Positions 49,287-58,526 are shown, counted from the first letter of the stretch. The stretch is DNA of 64,000 nt from Desulfitibacter sp. BRH_c19 (GCA_001515945.1 LOER01000047.1:1-64000); one strand, 5' to 3'. A program made the numbers and translations. The notes: generated by a model from the letters alone, not told the origin.

Positions 49287-49400
49287 ACTTCACTCCTCAA
49301 TACATAGCTGTCTAAACCTATCTTTTTCTTTAATAAAATATTATATAACAAGATTTCTTTTCCAATTGATTTTTCCTTAGGAAGTACTTATCAAGCACTA

Positions 49401-49433
49401 AAAAAGAAACAGATCAACGTCTGTTTCTTTTTT
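49401..49433 (-). terminator. Intrinsic terminator after ylbF
   Basis: AAAAAGAAACAGA and TCTGTTTCTTTTTT form a perfect stem with a 6-base loop; T runs lie on both strands. Confidence 0.85.
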
Positions 49434-49435
49434 AT

Positions 49436-49762
49436 CTACTTATATAATTCTTGGCTAATTTTTTCACTTACAGATTGCATCAAATTATTAAATGTCTCTT
49501 GACTTTTAAAAAGCCTACTAAGGGTTTCATTTTGACCTGCAGCCACATGGAGTGCTTTCATTTCTTCCACCTTGGCATTATCAACAGGCTGCCCCTCCGC
49601 CTGCGCTTTCTGAATACCGTCCTGAAGTTCCTGAACCTTTGTTATGAGATCTTGTGCAGCCACATCGAGCTTTAACCTAGCATGGGCTGAGTTAAGGTCC
49701 TTATACTCATCTGTTTCTTTTACTGCTTCAGCTAATTCTTTAGATTTTACATCGATACTCAT
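49436..49762 (-). CDS. YlbF/YmcA family protein
   Basis: A 108-residue, largely helical protein: SKELAEAVKETDEYKDLNSAHARLKLDVAAQDLITKVQELQDGIQKAQ and SRLFKSQETFNNLMQSVSEKISQELY. These are the two-helix pattern of YlbF/YmcA (Com_YlbF) proteins, which in Bacillus form a complex affecting RNase Y, competence and sporulation. Here it stands alone between ykvI and the alcohol dehydrogenase, with a strong terminator. The ATG follows CAGGAGG. Confidence 0.92.
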   Translation of the reverse strand: MSIDVKSKELAEAVKETDEYKDLNSAHARLKLDVAAQDLITKVQELQDGIQKAQAEGQPVDNAKVEEMKALHVAAGQNETLSRLFKSQETFNNLMQSVSEKISQELYK

Positions 49763-49858
49763 GCTTATTCACCTCCTGGTCTAATACTAATACTTCCTTC
49801 TATATAGTGTCATGAATTCCTTTAAATAATTTAAACTTATTAGCCCTTTAGCATACTC

Positions 49859-50953
49859 TTAAGATGTACTATTCCTTAGAATACTATACAAATCAGCAAG
49901 CGACGGCTTTCTTAAAGTGTTCAAAGTCGCCTTTGTGTTTTCTGCTTTTTTGACATAGAGAAGTATTTCATCATTTGATAATTCTACTTTTTTAATAAGC
50001 TGATTGATTACTGTAGAAAACTTATAGAGTGTATCAAAACCCATTGCATTTAATGCCAATTTAACCATGTCTGGATATGAAGAATTGAGATATTCCAAGT
50101 ATTGAACCATCAACAGACCATTTGCTCTTCCATGATGAATACCCTTATAATATGTAAGAGAGTAGCCAAGCGAATGAACTAAAGTCGTTCCAGTCTGGGC
50201 TATAGCAATGCCCGCAATCATAGATGCATATAGAAGTTTCTCTCTGATTTCCAAATTAAAATTTCCTTTTATTAAGGCATCCCAGCACTTTGCAAAAGCC
50301 TCTAAACCCTGTACTACCATAAATTGACTCATAGGGCTAGCTTTTATAGTAAAAAACGACTCTAGTAAGTGGGATAAAGCATCAATAGCCGTATTAATAG
50401 TTAAATCATTAGACATGGTTTCTGTATACTTAGGATCAAGAAGCGCAACTTTTGGAAACAAATCATCTGAAGCGAAACTCATTTTTGTTTCTTGATCTGT
50501 AACTGTTAGAACGGAATATGGTGTAACTTCGCTTCCTGTACCAGCAGTTGTAGGAATAGCAATTATTGGAAGGGGCTTTTTGGTGTAAGTTTTAGGGTCA
50601 TAAAGCTCTTTTGGAGTAATCCTATTCACACCTAAAACTGCAACTGCTTTTGCAGCGTCTAAAGGTGATCCACCACCTATTGCAATTACATAATCCACGT
50701 TGCCGTCCCTAGCCATCTTTCCACCCTGTTCAACATTTTTAAGGGTGGGATTCTCTTCAACCTCATCCCAAATTATTGGGTTTTTATTTTGTAAGGCGCT
50801 TATAACATCCCTTTGTGAACCATTAGCTTTAGCTGAATTGTTCCCAGTAACCAAAATTGGATTTGAACCAAATTCTTTAAATAAATCCTTATTATTACTA
50901 ACAACATCCTTGCCAAATATTATTTTGGTTGGCATTCTATACTCAAAGTTCAT
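49859..50953 (-). CDS. Iron-containing alcohol dehydrogenase
   Basis: A 364-residue Fe-dependent (group III) dehydrogenase. The nucleotide site is in YVIAIGGGSPLDAAKAVAVL, the family signature in PLPIIAIPTTAGTGSEVTPYSVLT and, around 190-260, DALSHLLESFFT and HSLGYSLTYYKGIHHGRANGLL carry the metal ligands (Asp, His, His, His). It reduces an aldehyde to an alcohol with NAD(P)H, or the reverse. The ATG follows AGGGAGG. With AOR in the same window, it could recycle aldehyde intermediates, but the substrate is unknown. Confidence 0.94.
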   Translation of the reverse strand: MNFEYRMPTKIIFGKDVVSNNKDLFKEFGSNPILVTGNNSAKANGSQRDVISALQNKNPIIWDEVEENPTLKNVEQGGKMARDGNVDYVIAIGGGSPLDAAKAVAVLGVNRITPKELYDPKTYTKKPLPIIAIPTTAGTGSEVTPYSVLTVTDQETKMSFASDDLFPKVALLDPKYTETMSNDLTINTAIDALSHLLESFFTIKASPMSQFMVVQGLEAFAKCWDALIKGNFNLEIREKLLYASMIAGIAIAQTGTTLVHSLGYSLTYYKGIHHGRANGLLMVQYLEYLNSSYPDMVKLALNAMGFDTLYKFSTVINQLIKKVELSNDEILLYVKKAENTKATLNTLRKPSLADLYSILRNSTS

Positions 50954-51074
50954 AGTGAGACCTCCCTGTTTTAGAATTCAAACTACACTCTCTTCCTTTC
51001 AGATTATCAAATATTGGCCACGATAAAAATTATACTGTAACTAGCAGGAGGTTGCAACTTGGGAGGACCCAACA

Positions 51075-51106
51075 TTAAAAGCCCTCCTACAACCGAAGGG
51101 CTTTTA
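51075..51106 (-). terminator. Intrinsic terminator after the YeiH gene
   Basis: AAAAGCCCT and AGGGCTTTT pair around a 12-base loop between the alcohol dehydrogenase and YeiH genes. Confidence 0.75.
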
Positions 51107-51133
51107 GATAGAACCATTAATTATATTTTAACC

Positions 51134-52450
51134 TTAGAATGGTAGTGCAAAGAAGTTGCCACTAAAGAAGACATAAGCTGCAATCAATGTTAGAACAAGG
51201 TTAAATGTTTGACCAACAATGTATAGGTTTAATGGCTTACCACCCTTAACAAGCTTAGCCATATCACCAAAGTTAGATTCAAGTCCAATACTCACAAAGG
51301 CTAATGTAAAGAAAAACTTTCTATATCCATTAACCACACCTAGAGTATCCTTTACAAGTGCGTCTGGTAAGAAGAAGGAGAAAATTATTGAAGCACCAAT
51401 GAAACCAAGTATGAACTTAGGCATACGGAACCAGATTTCAGATGCCCCAACATTAGCTTCAGATACCGATTTTCCTTCATATCTAACTACCCAGAATACT
51501 GCTATAACGAAAGCAGAAAGTCCAATCATTATGTTCTGAATCATTTTAATAACAGAGGCAATTTCCATTGCTTCTTCACCTAGCATAGTTCCAGCTGCAA
51601 CAACCGCACCAGTTGCGTCAATTGTACCACCCATCCAAGCTGCTCCTACATATGGATCCATACCAATTGCCACTACTAAAGCAGGCATAGCAACCATCAT
51701 AATAACTGTGAATATCAAGGAAATACCAATTGCTAATGATATTTCTTCTTTTTTAGCTTTTGCTGCAGTACCAGCAGCAATTGCCGCGGATACACCACAG
51801 ACGGAAGTTGCGGCTGCAATAGTAATCGCTAAACCTCTATTCTCCTGCATTTTAAGATAGCTTTGAGAATACCAATACATGAAAATAATTACAACAGGAG
51901 TTACCAGCCAAGCAACACCTAAACCGAGAACACCTAATGTCAACATACGATCAAACAGAATAGAAGCTCCTAATAAAACTAAACCAGTTTTAATATACAA
52001 TTCTGTTTTAACCCCAGGCTTCAATAGATCGGGGGTTTTAATGGTATTACTAATTAATAAACCTAAAACTAATGCCCAAACAACACTATTCAATCCATAA
52101 TGGCTCAATGGTGCAAATTTTCCCATGATTTCTGCAAGAATCGCAATTATAAAAATTATAGGAAATGCTACTGCAAATTTTCCAACCATTGCTTTGTTAG
52201 TAAAGAACATAGAAAATGCAAAAAGTATTAAACATAATATGCCAGTTACAATAATTCCTGTCAGAGAAGCGCCTGGAATAGAAGCAAAAAATCCAAGTCC
52301 ATCTACTCCCCATTTTGCTGGCATGACAACTTTTGGCCATGCACCTGCAGCTGCTAAAACTATAACAATAACGCCTAACCAAACCGTAAACCAATCTTCT
52401 TTAGAAAATATTCCCTCAAAAATTGGCTTCTTTTGAGTGTTCTGACTCAT
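51134..52450 (-). CDS. YeiH/UPF0324 family putative sulfate exporter
   Basis: A 438-residue membrane protein with about ten to twelve helices. Family blocks are FAPLSHYGLNSVVWALVLGLLISNTI, TELYIKTGLVLLGASILFDRML, AAATSVCGVSAAIAAGTAAKAKKEEISLAIG, AAWMGGTIDATGAVVAAG and KFILGFIGASIIF, typical of the YeiH group. The ATG at 52450 has AGGAGG upstream; an earlier TTG overlaps it. Export of sulfur compounds such as sulfonates or sulfate is suggested from homologues, but the substrate is not proven. It diverges from the XDH gene. Confidence 0.9.
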   Translation of the reverse strand: MSQNTQKKPIFEGIFSKEDWFTVWLGVIVIVLAAAGAWPKVVMPAKWGVDGLGFFASIPGASLTGIIVTGILCLILFAFSMFFTNKAMVGKFAVAFPIIFIIAILAEIMGKFAPLSHYGLNSVVWALVLGLLISNTIKTPDLLKPGVKTELYIKTGLVLLGASILFDRMLTLGVLGLGVAWLVTPVVIIFMYWYSQSYLKMQENRGLAITIAAATSVCGVSAAIAAGTAAKAKKEEISLAIGISLIFTVIMMVAMPALVVAIGMDPYVGAAWMGGTIDATGAVVAAGTMLGEEAMEIASVIKMIQNIMIGLSAFVIAVFWVVRYEGKSVSEANVGASEIWFRMPKFILGFIGASIIFSFFLPDALVKDTLGVVNGYRKFFFTLAFVSIGLESNFGDMAKLVKGGKPLNLYIVGQTFNLVLTLIAAYVFFSGNFFALPF

Positions 52451-52459
52451 AGGTCTCAA

Positions 52460-52835
52460 CCTCCTAAATTAATTTATTTCTCTCTAAGTCCACCTTTATA
52501 AATCTAAATCTTTTCGAAAACTTTCACAAACTCAGATATTCGCCTCCTTTCAATCCTTTTTCGCTATAAATGCTAGGAATCCGGCGTCAAAGCATGCTAC
52601 GATTTTGCACGTATGAAGTGCTTCATAAAAAAATATTATAGCTATATTAAATATCGTTATTAACTTCTACTTAGTTATCTAAAGTCCTCCTTGTTTTTTT
52701 ATATTTTTTTGACTTTTTTTAAAAATTAATCGAATTAAATCGAAACGCTATTCAAACTATACAGCAGTAATATTAAAGAATATATTGAAGGATACCTATC
52801 AAATAAGTTAATATAAGAACAGGAGGCGAAATAAT
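52460..52835. other. Divergent promoter region between yeiH and the XDH-type gene
   Basis: These 376 bases hold no gene that I can support. An imperfect but symmetrical site ATGAAGTGCTTCAT (52613-52626, 6-base arms) and an AT-rich tract are the only structure seen. Confidence 0.4.
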
Positions 52836-55091
52836 ATGGCAAAAGACTTGAAATATGTAGGCAAGCCCTTTCCATTAAAGGAAGCATCTCAAAAAGTTAC
52901 AGGTCAGCTTCTATATAATAGTGATAAAAAAGCATACAACCTTTTACACGCAAAGATGCTACTCAGTCCTATACCTCACGGTATTATTAAGAAAATTAAT
53001 ACAGCTCAAGCAGAAAAACTTCCTGGAGTAAAAGGTATTTTTAGTTATTTAAACAGTCCCAAAACTTTGTACAATAGCTCCGTTATCGAGTATGATGATG
53101 ACTATTCACCTAAAAATGAGCTCATTTTTTCAAAGATTGTCAGACATGTGGGAGATCGAGTTGCAGTTGTTGTTGCAATGGACTTAGAAACAGCTCAAGC
53201 AGCAGTAGATTTGATAGAAGTAGAATATGAGGAACTACCAGTTATACTCGATTTAGAAGATGCGTTGCATAATACGAACGTCCAAATTCAGCCTCCTATT
53301 CCTGAATACAATTATGTTATAGGCAACCCTGCAAGTGGCTTTGAAGATGCAGATTATATTTTTTCACATGCCTTTGCTTCTCCTAAAGGACACCACTGCA
53401 CTATGGAAACAAGCTGTGTAATTGCAAGTTGCGACTCCTTAGGCAAAGTCACAATCCAAACAAATACACAAAACTGCTGGATGGTTCGTTATACTGTAGC
53501 TAGTGCACTAGACATTCCACTTAATGATATAAGAGTCATAAAGGTAGACGGAGGAGGCTCCTTTGGACTTCATTTAGAAGCCACTCTTGAGCCTTTAGTA
53601 GCCTTTCTCGCAAAACAGACTAAGGGTACTGTTAAACTTCACTTAAATAGAAATGAAACCATGTTAAGTACTAGATGTAGAACAAGTGTAAAAACCAAAA
53701 TAAAGACTGGAGTAAAAAAGGATGGTACCATTACTGCTATGGATATTCAGGTAATAGCTGATGCAGGTGCTTATACAAGCATTTCTGCCTGGATGCCCAA
53801 GTCAATAGGAAATAAAGTTAAGAGGCTTTATAAAATACCAAATCTTAGCTATAAAGGCAACCTGGTTCATACTAATACTGCAGTTTCTGGAAGTTTCAGA
53901 GGTTTTGGAACTGCAGAAATATTTGCAGCATTAGATACCCATATGGGGAATCTTGCAAGAGAGTTAAATCTTGATCAGGTTGAATTTAGGCTTAAGCATG
54001 TAATGAATCCTTATGACAATGACCCCCTTACAGGCCATACATTTGGCAATAGCGGGATTAAAGAATGTTTAACTGAAGGTGCGAAGGCCTTTGGTTGGGA
54101 TGGAAAGAAGAATATCACAAGCAAAAATAACTCACGTTATAAATATGGCATTGGAGTTGGCTGTTGTGCTCATACAAATGGATGTTTTGGATATCATCAG
54201 GATTTTGCAGCAATGACTTTACGCATTAATGAAGAAGGAGCAGCCCTTTTAAATACAGGACTACATGACCTTGGCGGCGTAGGAACCAAGACTATGCTTG
54301 CTCAAATAGTATCGGAAGTGTTAGATATTGAAATGTCCAAGGTTACACCTTTAGAATGCGATACTGAAAGAAGTTCTTATGATGTAGGGACACAAGCAAC
54401 TCGTACCGCTTATGTTGGTGGGAATGCTGCCAAAGCTGTATCAGAAAAAGTAATGCTGATGCTCTTAGAAGAGGCCGCTAAGATGTTGTCTGTACCAAGA
54501 ACTGAATTAATAGTAGAAAAAGGTCATATAAAAGCTATTAACAATCCAGAAAAAGCAGCCAGCTATGGTGAAATAGTAATGTATTCGCTTAAAAACAATA
54601 AAGAGATTTTCGCATACGATAGCTACGCAGCACAGGCAAACCCAACCTCTTATGCTGTCAACTTTGCAGAAGTTAGGGTAGATACGAAAACCGGCCATGT
54701 GGACGTACTAAAAATAGTCTCAGCTCATGACATAGGCAAGGCTATAAATCCTATGTTGGTAGAAGGGCAGATCCAAGGAGGAATTGCTATGGGACTAGGT
54801 TTTGCTCTAAGTGAGGAGTTAGAGTATACTCCCGAAGGCAAATGTAAGAACCCTAATTTCAGCAACTATTTTCCATTTAGAGCCTCCGAAATGCCGGAAA
54901 TAACAAAAGTATTAATTGAAAAGGGCGAAGTTCACGGGCCCTGGGGAGCTAAGGGGATAGCAGAAATTACTGCTGGAGCAGTAGCTCCAGCTATTGTAAA
55001 TGCCGTTAATAACGCACTAAATACAAATATGACCATTCTTCCATTAAATACTGAAAGGTTACTGAAAGAAATATCCACTAAGGTTAACTAA
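52836..55091 (+). CDS. Xanthine dehydrogenase-type molybdenum-binding subunit
   Basis: A 751-residue large subunit of the xanthine dehydrogenase/aldehyde oxidase family, binding molybdopterin cytosine dinucleotide. Domain markers: KYVGKPFPLKEASQKVTGQLLYNSDK at the start; GDRVAVVVA; the molybdenum-binding loops VDGGGSFGLHLEATLEPLVAFLAK, AYTSISAW, SGSFRGFGTAEIFAALD and, near the end, GPWGAKGIAEITAGAVAPAIVNAV with the catalytic-Glu region. The FAD and 2Fe-2S subunits are absent nearby. The selenium-dependent maturation genes yqeB/yqeC at 14.6-16.3 kb suggest a Se-Mo hydroxylase. Purine or nicotinate-like heterocycles are plausible substrates. Confidence 0.92.
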   Translation: MAKDLKYVGKPFPLKEASQKVTGQLLYNSDKKAYNLLHAKMLLSPIPHGIIKKINTAQAEKLPGVKGIFSYLNSPKTLYNSSVIEYDDDYSPKNELIFSKIVRHVGDRVAVVVAMDLETAQAAVDLIEVEYEELPVILDLEDALHNTNVQIQPPIPEYNYVIGNPASGFEDADYIFSHAFASPKGHHCTMETSCVIASCDSLGKVTIQTNTQNCWMVRYTVASALDIPLNDIRVIKVDGGGSFGLHLEATLEPLVAFLAKQTKGTVKLHLNRNETMLSTRCRTSVKTKIKTGVKKDGTITAMDIQVIADAGAYTSISAWMPKSIGNKVKRLYKIPNLSYKGNLVHTNTAVSGSFRGFGTAEIFAALDTHMGNLARELNLDQVEFRLKHVMNPYDNDPLTGHTFGNSGIKECLTEGAKAFGWDGKKNITSKNNSRYKYGIGVGCCAHTNGCFGYHQDFAAMTLRINEEGAALLNTGLHDLGGVGTKTMLAQIVSEVLDIEMSKVTPLECDTERSSYDVGTQATRTAYVGGNAAKAVSEKVMLMLLEEAAKMLSVPRTELIVEKGHIKAINNPEKAASYGEIVMYSLKNNKEIFAYDSYAAQANPTSYAVNFAEVRVDTKTGHVDVLKIVSAHDIGKAINPMLVEGQIQGGIAMGLGFALSEELEYTPEGKCKNPNFSNYFPFRASEMPEITKVLIEKGEVHGPWGAKGIAEITAGAVAPAIVNAVNNALNTNMTILPLNTERLLKEISTKVN

Positions 55092-55120
55092 TTGCATTTA
55101 AAGAACTTACTATAGTATTG

Positions 55121-55168
55121 AAAAGGAGCCAACTCAGGGCAAACGCCCTTTAATTGGACTCCTTTTTC
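55121..55168 (+). terminator. Intrinsic terminator after the XDH-type gene
   Basis: AAAAGGAG pairs with CTCCTTTTT, enclosing an inner GGGC/GCCC hairpin, followed by T-rich sequence on the plus strand. Confidence 0.7.
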
Positions 55169-55226
55169 TTATACTATCAAAAAGTATAAGTTCAAACAAG
55201 GTAGATAGTATTCACAAAGACTAAGG

Positions 55227-55328
55227 CTTCCGCCAGTAGTTCTAGCATTGCGTATTTTGCAATGCGTAGAAATACCAGTGCAAAGCCACCCGCGTCTAAG
55301 GACTTGGCGAAAGCCAAGTTTTGTTTTA
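55227..55328 (+). ncRNA. Structured element B: core of the dispersed repeat with its own terminator
   Basis: The core CTTCCGCCAGTAGTTCTAGC, GCATTGC-GTATTTT-GCAATGC and AATACCAGTGCAAAGCC matches the inner part of element A (818-876) in inverted orientation. It is followed by ACTTGGC-GAAA-GCCAAGT plus TTTTGTTTT (55302-55328), an intrinsic terminator with a GNRA loop. The unit therefore looks like a short transcript with a defined 3' end, positioned after the XDH-type gene. It matches no RNA family that I recognise. Confidence 0.55.
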
Positions 55329-55709
55329 TATTGCAATATTCTTTCTATGATTAGTAAGCTTTTTTATTACCTCTAACACTTCCAGTAGTTCAAAAGGTTT
55401 AGTAATATAGGCATTATATGCATCCTTTGGGGGGAAATCTTTTGAATTAGAAAATGAGCCTGAAATTATAACTATAGGAATTCTTTTCAATCTCTCATTT
55501 GCTTTAATAGTTTCTGCTACAACTCTGCCTTTCATTCCTGGCATTTTGAGATCTAGTAAAATAACATCTGGCAAAAGCTGAGTCTGCAAAAGACTTAGTC
55601 CTTTTGTGCCATTTTCTGCTACGACTACCTCATAGCCTTCCTCATTCAAGAAGGTTTTTAGAACAAAAGAAATATTAATCTCATCTTCAATTACCAAGAT
55701 CTTTGTCAC
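55326..55709 (-). CDS. Single-domain response regulator (CheY-like)
   Basis: A 127-residue receiver domain with no output domain. GTG 55709 is preceded by AAGGGGG; an earlier GTG overlaps it. The acidic pair is in ILVIEDEINISFVL, the phospho-Asp in VILLDLKMPGMKG (D about 53), the Thr/Ser in VIISGSFSN and the Lys in YITKPFELLEVLEVI. No kinase gene is adjacent, so its partner must be elsewhere. It lies convergently to element B and close to the oxidoreductase operon. Confidence 0.93.
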   Translation of the reverse strand: MTKILVIEDEINISFVLKTFLNEEGYEVVVAENGTKGLSLLQTQLLPDVILLDLKMPGMKGRVVAETIKANERLKRIPIVIISGSFSNSKDFPPKDAYNAYITKPFELLEVLEVIKKLTNHRKNIAI

Positions 55710-55858
55710 CTTCACACCCCCTTAGAAGTAACATGTTAGCTCCCAAATAGATTATAATATATTTGATTTAAAATAATTGTCGTTTTTAGTCAAAAGAACA
55801 ACATTTTTTTCTTTTTATGATTCAACTGTGTGCAGATTAGGGAATGAGGTAGAAATAG

Positions 55859-55890
55859 CACTCCACCTGAAGTCAAGAATCCTGTTTATA
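55859..55890 (-). repeat. Tail of the dispersed repeat (copy C), directly after a stop codon
   Basis: A 31-base stretch ending CAAGAATCCTGTTTATA is identical to the outer end of element A (937-967). Both copies follow immediately after the stop codon of a minus-strand gene (2-oxoacid gamma subunit here, IclR at 963). Confidence 0.75.
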
Positions 55891-56427
55891 CTATTTTAGT
55901 TCAGAAGCTCCTAATTCTAAGGCTTGGCGGTTTAGTGGAATTAGATTATGACGTCTCTGAGGCAAAACTTTTTTTAAAGATTCAATTACAGAATCTACCG
56001 AAACAACATTAGTTGCCTTCAGATAGGCCCCAAGCATTACCATATTGGCTACTTTGGTGTTGCCTAGCCTATCTGCAATTTCTACAGCTGGAATTTCATA
56101 TCCACTTACATCTTTTCTTGTATATTTTTGACCTGCTACCAGCGTATTTAACAGCAACAACCCACCTGGCACAAGGGTAGGTTCAAATTTTATTAGTGAA
56201 GGTAGATTTAACACAATAACTGAGTTTGGTTCACTTACAATGGGAGAACCAATTTCCATATCTGAAATAGTAACAGCACAGTTTGCTGTTCCGCCTCGCA
56301 TTTCAGGACCATATGAAGGTATCCAGGATACATGCTTTCCCTCCAACATTCCTGCATAAGCAAGTAGCTGCCCCATGGACATAACACCTTGACCGCCGAA
56401 ACCGGCAATAATTATTTCCTGAAGCAT
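55891..56427 (-). CDS. 2-oxoacid:ferredoxin oxidoreductase, gamma subunit
   Basis: A 178-residue subunit with the gamma-domain signature [55 protein letters not shown] and the later [10 protein letters not shown]. It completes the four-gene set delta-alpha-beta-gamma (58526 to 55891), which overlap or abut each other. In such enzymes the gamma domain helps bind CoA and oxidise the 2-oxo acid. It ends exactly where repeat copy C begins. The start is ATG 56427, abutting the beta-subunit stop. Confidence 0.95.
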   Translation of the reverse strand: MLQEIIIAGFGGQGVMSMGQLLAYAGMLEGKHVSWIPSYGPEMRGGTANCAVTISDMEIGSPIVSEPNSVIVLNLPSLIKFEPTLVPGGLLLLNTLVAGQKYTRKDVSGYEIPAVEIADRLGNTKVANMVMLGAYLKATNVVSVDSVIESLKKVLPQRRHNLIPLNRQALELGASELK

Positions 56428-57174
56428 TTAAATCACCTCCGCAGGGGTCTTAAACTCTCCCAATGGATAATAAGGAATCATATTGTCATTTACCCATTTC
56501 AATGAATCTACAGGTGTCATTCCCCAATTAGTTGGACATGTTGAAAGTATTTCTACTAATGAAAAGCCTTCTCCTCGCATTTGGGTTTCAAATGCTTTTT
56601 TTATGGCCTTCTTTGCTTTGTTTACATGAGCAGGAGTGTGGACAGATACTCTAGAAATATAAGCTGCACCTTCAATAGTGCTTAATAGTTCGGACATTTT
56701 TACTGGGTATCCGTAATCTTTGACTTCTCTGCCACTTGGAGCTGTAGTAGCCTTTTGACCGATTAATGTAGTAGGAGCCATTTGCCCACCTGTCATTCCA
56801 TATGTGGTATTATTTACAAATATAGTAGTCAGTTTTTCACCCCTAATAGCTGCATGCACTATCTCTGACATACCAATTGCAGCCAAATCACCATCACCTT
56901 GGTAGGTAAATACCACATTATTTGGATGCACCCTTTTTACACCTGTTCCTACTGCTGGAGCCCTTCCGTGGGCAGCTTGAACCACATCAACATTAAAATA
57001 ATCATAGGCTGTAACAGAGCATCCAACTGAAGCTATTCCTACAGTCCTATCTATAACATCTAGTTCCTCTATTACCTCAGCTACCAATCGATGGATAACT
57101 CCATGGCTGCACCCTGGACAATAATGAAACTTTTTATCAGTTAATGCTTTAGATTTTTTAAACTCATTAGCCAT
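56428..57174 (-). CDS. 2-oxoacid:ferredoxin oxidoreductase, beta subunit (thiamine diphosphate)
   Basis: A 248-residue subunit. The TPP-binding motif is GDGDLAAIGMSEIVHAAIRGEKLTTIFVNNTTYGMTGGQMAPT, with the GDG...NN pattern; Cys residues in FHYCPGCSHGVIHRL and GCSVTA may bind an Fe-S cluster or the substrate. It decarboxylates the 2-oxo acid (pairing with the alpha subunit). Its start overlaps the alpha subunit by 8 bases. Together with butyrate kinase upstream, branched-chain 2-oxo acids from valine, leucine or isoleucine are the likely substrates. Confidence 0.95.
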   Translation of the reverse strand: MANEFKKSKALTDKKFHYCPGCSHGVIHRLVAEVIEELDVIDRTVGIASVGCSVTAYDYFNVDVVQAAHGRAPAVGTGVKRVHPNNVVFTYQGDGDLAAIGMSEIVHAAIRGEKLTTIFVNNTTYGMTGGQMAPTTLIGQKATTAPSGREVKDYGYPVKMSELLSTIEGAAYISRVSVHTPAHVNKAKKAIKKAFETQMRGEGFSLVEILSTCPTNWGMTPVDSLKWVNDNMIPYYPLGEFKTPAEVI

Positions 57175-58297
57175 TTATACGAATGCCTCCTTCAAAAAAG
57201 TACCTTATTCCCTTTTCAATTTTATCCGGCACTTCACTTGACTGACCAGTAATACGACAGATTTCATGATAGACAGCTTTGACACTAGGAACAACACCGC
57301 CTACTCGCCCATAAAAATGAACTGGTACCTTTCCATCTACTGCTAATCGTACATCCTCTATCAATTGTCCCGTGCTCATTTCAACTGTTAGTACAGCCTT
57401 TGTCCTTGTTGTAACAGCATCCCTCATATAGTTATCTGGAAAGGGCCATAATGTGACTGGTCTTACCATGCCAGCTTTTATGCCCTTTTCTCTAGCTAGA
57501 TGAACTGCTGCTTTTACTATCCTAGCAGTAGTTCCATAAGCTACAAGAACTATCTCGGCATCTGAAGTCATATAGCTTTCTGCTGCTTTTTCACATTGGG
57601 AAATAGCCTCATATTTATCTAGAAGGTCAAAATTATGTTGCTCTAAAACTTCCGCATCTAAATAAAGTGAGTTTACAATATTTTGGGGTCTATATTTTTT
57701 CCTTCCCGTACATGCCCATGGTTTTATAGGCAAATTCTTTAAAGCTGTTTCTTTAAACTCCACAGGCTCCATCATTTGACCTAATACTCCATCACCTAAT
57801 ATCATTACAGGATTTCTGTATTTATCTGCAACATCAAAGGCATCCATAGTAATATCAACTAATTCTTGTATGGATGCAGGGGCATATACTATCAGTCTGT
57901 AGTCTCCATTACCTCCACCTTTTGTCGCTTGAAAGTAATCAGACTGTGCAGCTTGAATTCCCCCTAAACCAGGTCCTCCACGCATTATATTTACAATTAC
58001 ACAAGGTAATTCTGCTGCTGCAATATATGATATTCCTTCTTGCTTTAAACTAATGCCAGGACTAGAGGAGGAAGTCATAACCCTAGCACCTGCAGCACTT
58101 GCTCCATAAACCATGTTTATAGCTGCAACTTCACTTTCTGCCTGAAGAAAAACTCCATCAACTTCAGGCATTCTCTTAGCTAGGTACTCTGGCACTTCAT
58201 TTTGAGGAGTAATAGGGTACCCAAAGAAATAACGACATCCCGCTTTAATGGCTGCCTCACCTAGAGCTTCATTCCCTTTCATTAAAGCTTTATGCAT
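57167..58297 (-). CDS. vorB: 2-oxoacid:ferredoxin oxidoreductase, alpha subunit (VorB-like)
   Basis: A 376-residue alpha subunit of the ketoisovalerate/ketoglutarate type. Blocks are LMKGNEALGEAAIKAGCRYFFGYPITPQNEVPEYLA, GVFLQAESEVAAINMVYGASAAGARVMTSSSSPGISLKQEG, GGLGGIQAAQSDYFQATKGGGNGDYRLIVYAPAS and AYGTTARIVKAAVHLAREKGIKAGMVRPVTLWPFP. The order and spacing of delta-alpha-beta-gamma genes is that of VOR and KOR operons. I use vorB because butyrate kinase and a BkdR-like activator point to branched-chain acyl-CoA, but KOR is possible. The start ATG has GGGGAG upstream. Confidence 0.93.
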   Translation of the reverse strand: MHKALMKGNEALGEAAIKAGCRYFFGYPITPQNEVPEYLAKRMPEVDGVFLQAESEVAAINMVYGASAAGARVMTSSSSPGISLKQEGISYIAAAELPCVIVNIMRGGPGLGGIQAAQSDYFQATKGGGNGDYRLIVYAPASIQELVDITMDAFDVADKYRNPVMILGDGVLGQMMEPVEFKETALKNLPIKPWACTGRKKYRPQNIVNSLYLDAEVLEQHNFDLLDKYEAISQCEKAAESYMTSDAEIVLVAYGTTARIVKAAVHLAREKGIKAGMVRPVTLWPFPDNYMRDAVTTRTKAVLTVEMSTGQLIEDVRLAVDGKVPVHFYGRVGGVVPSVKAVYHEICRITGQSSEVPDKIEKGIRYFFEGGIRING

Positions 58298-58526
58298 TTA
58301 CTGCTGCTCCCCTTTCATATTCTATTTGCTCTATTGCAATTGCCACATCTGGACACATACGAGCACAAATAGCACAACCGCTACATTTACTTGTGTTTTT
58401 AACAGTAGCTGGATGAAATCCTTTATCATTAAATCTATTTGATAAACTGATTAAGTTTTTAGGACAAAATTCAATGCATAGTTCACAGCCCTTGCAGGTA
58501 TCCTCTTCAAAAGTTATTTTCGTCAT
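58290..58526 (-). CDS. 2-oxoacid:ferredoxin oxidoreductase, delta (ferredoxin) subunit
   Basis: A 78-residue ferredoxin with two [4Fe-4S] sets: TCKGCELCIEFCPKNLI and KCSGCAICARMCPDVAI. It is the delta subunit that takes electrons from the 2-oxoacid reaction and hands them to free ferredoxin. It overlaps the alpha subunit start by 8 bases. The gene is first in the four-gene operon, with a 124-base gap from butyrate kinase. Confidence 0.95.
   Translation of the reverse strand: MTKITFEEDTCKGCELCIEFCPKNLISLSNRFNDKGFHPATVKNTSKCSGCAICARMCPDVAIAIEQIEYERGAAVNA

Noticed and set aside
55227-55328. Possible c-di-GMP-I riboswitch from GTGCAAAGCC
   Set aside because: Only the GCAAAGCC box resembles the aptamer. 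The GGCAAACC part and correct stem order are missing, and the same core in element A lacks the box.
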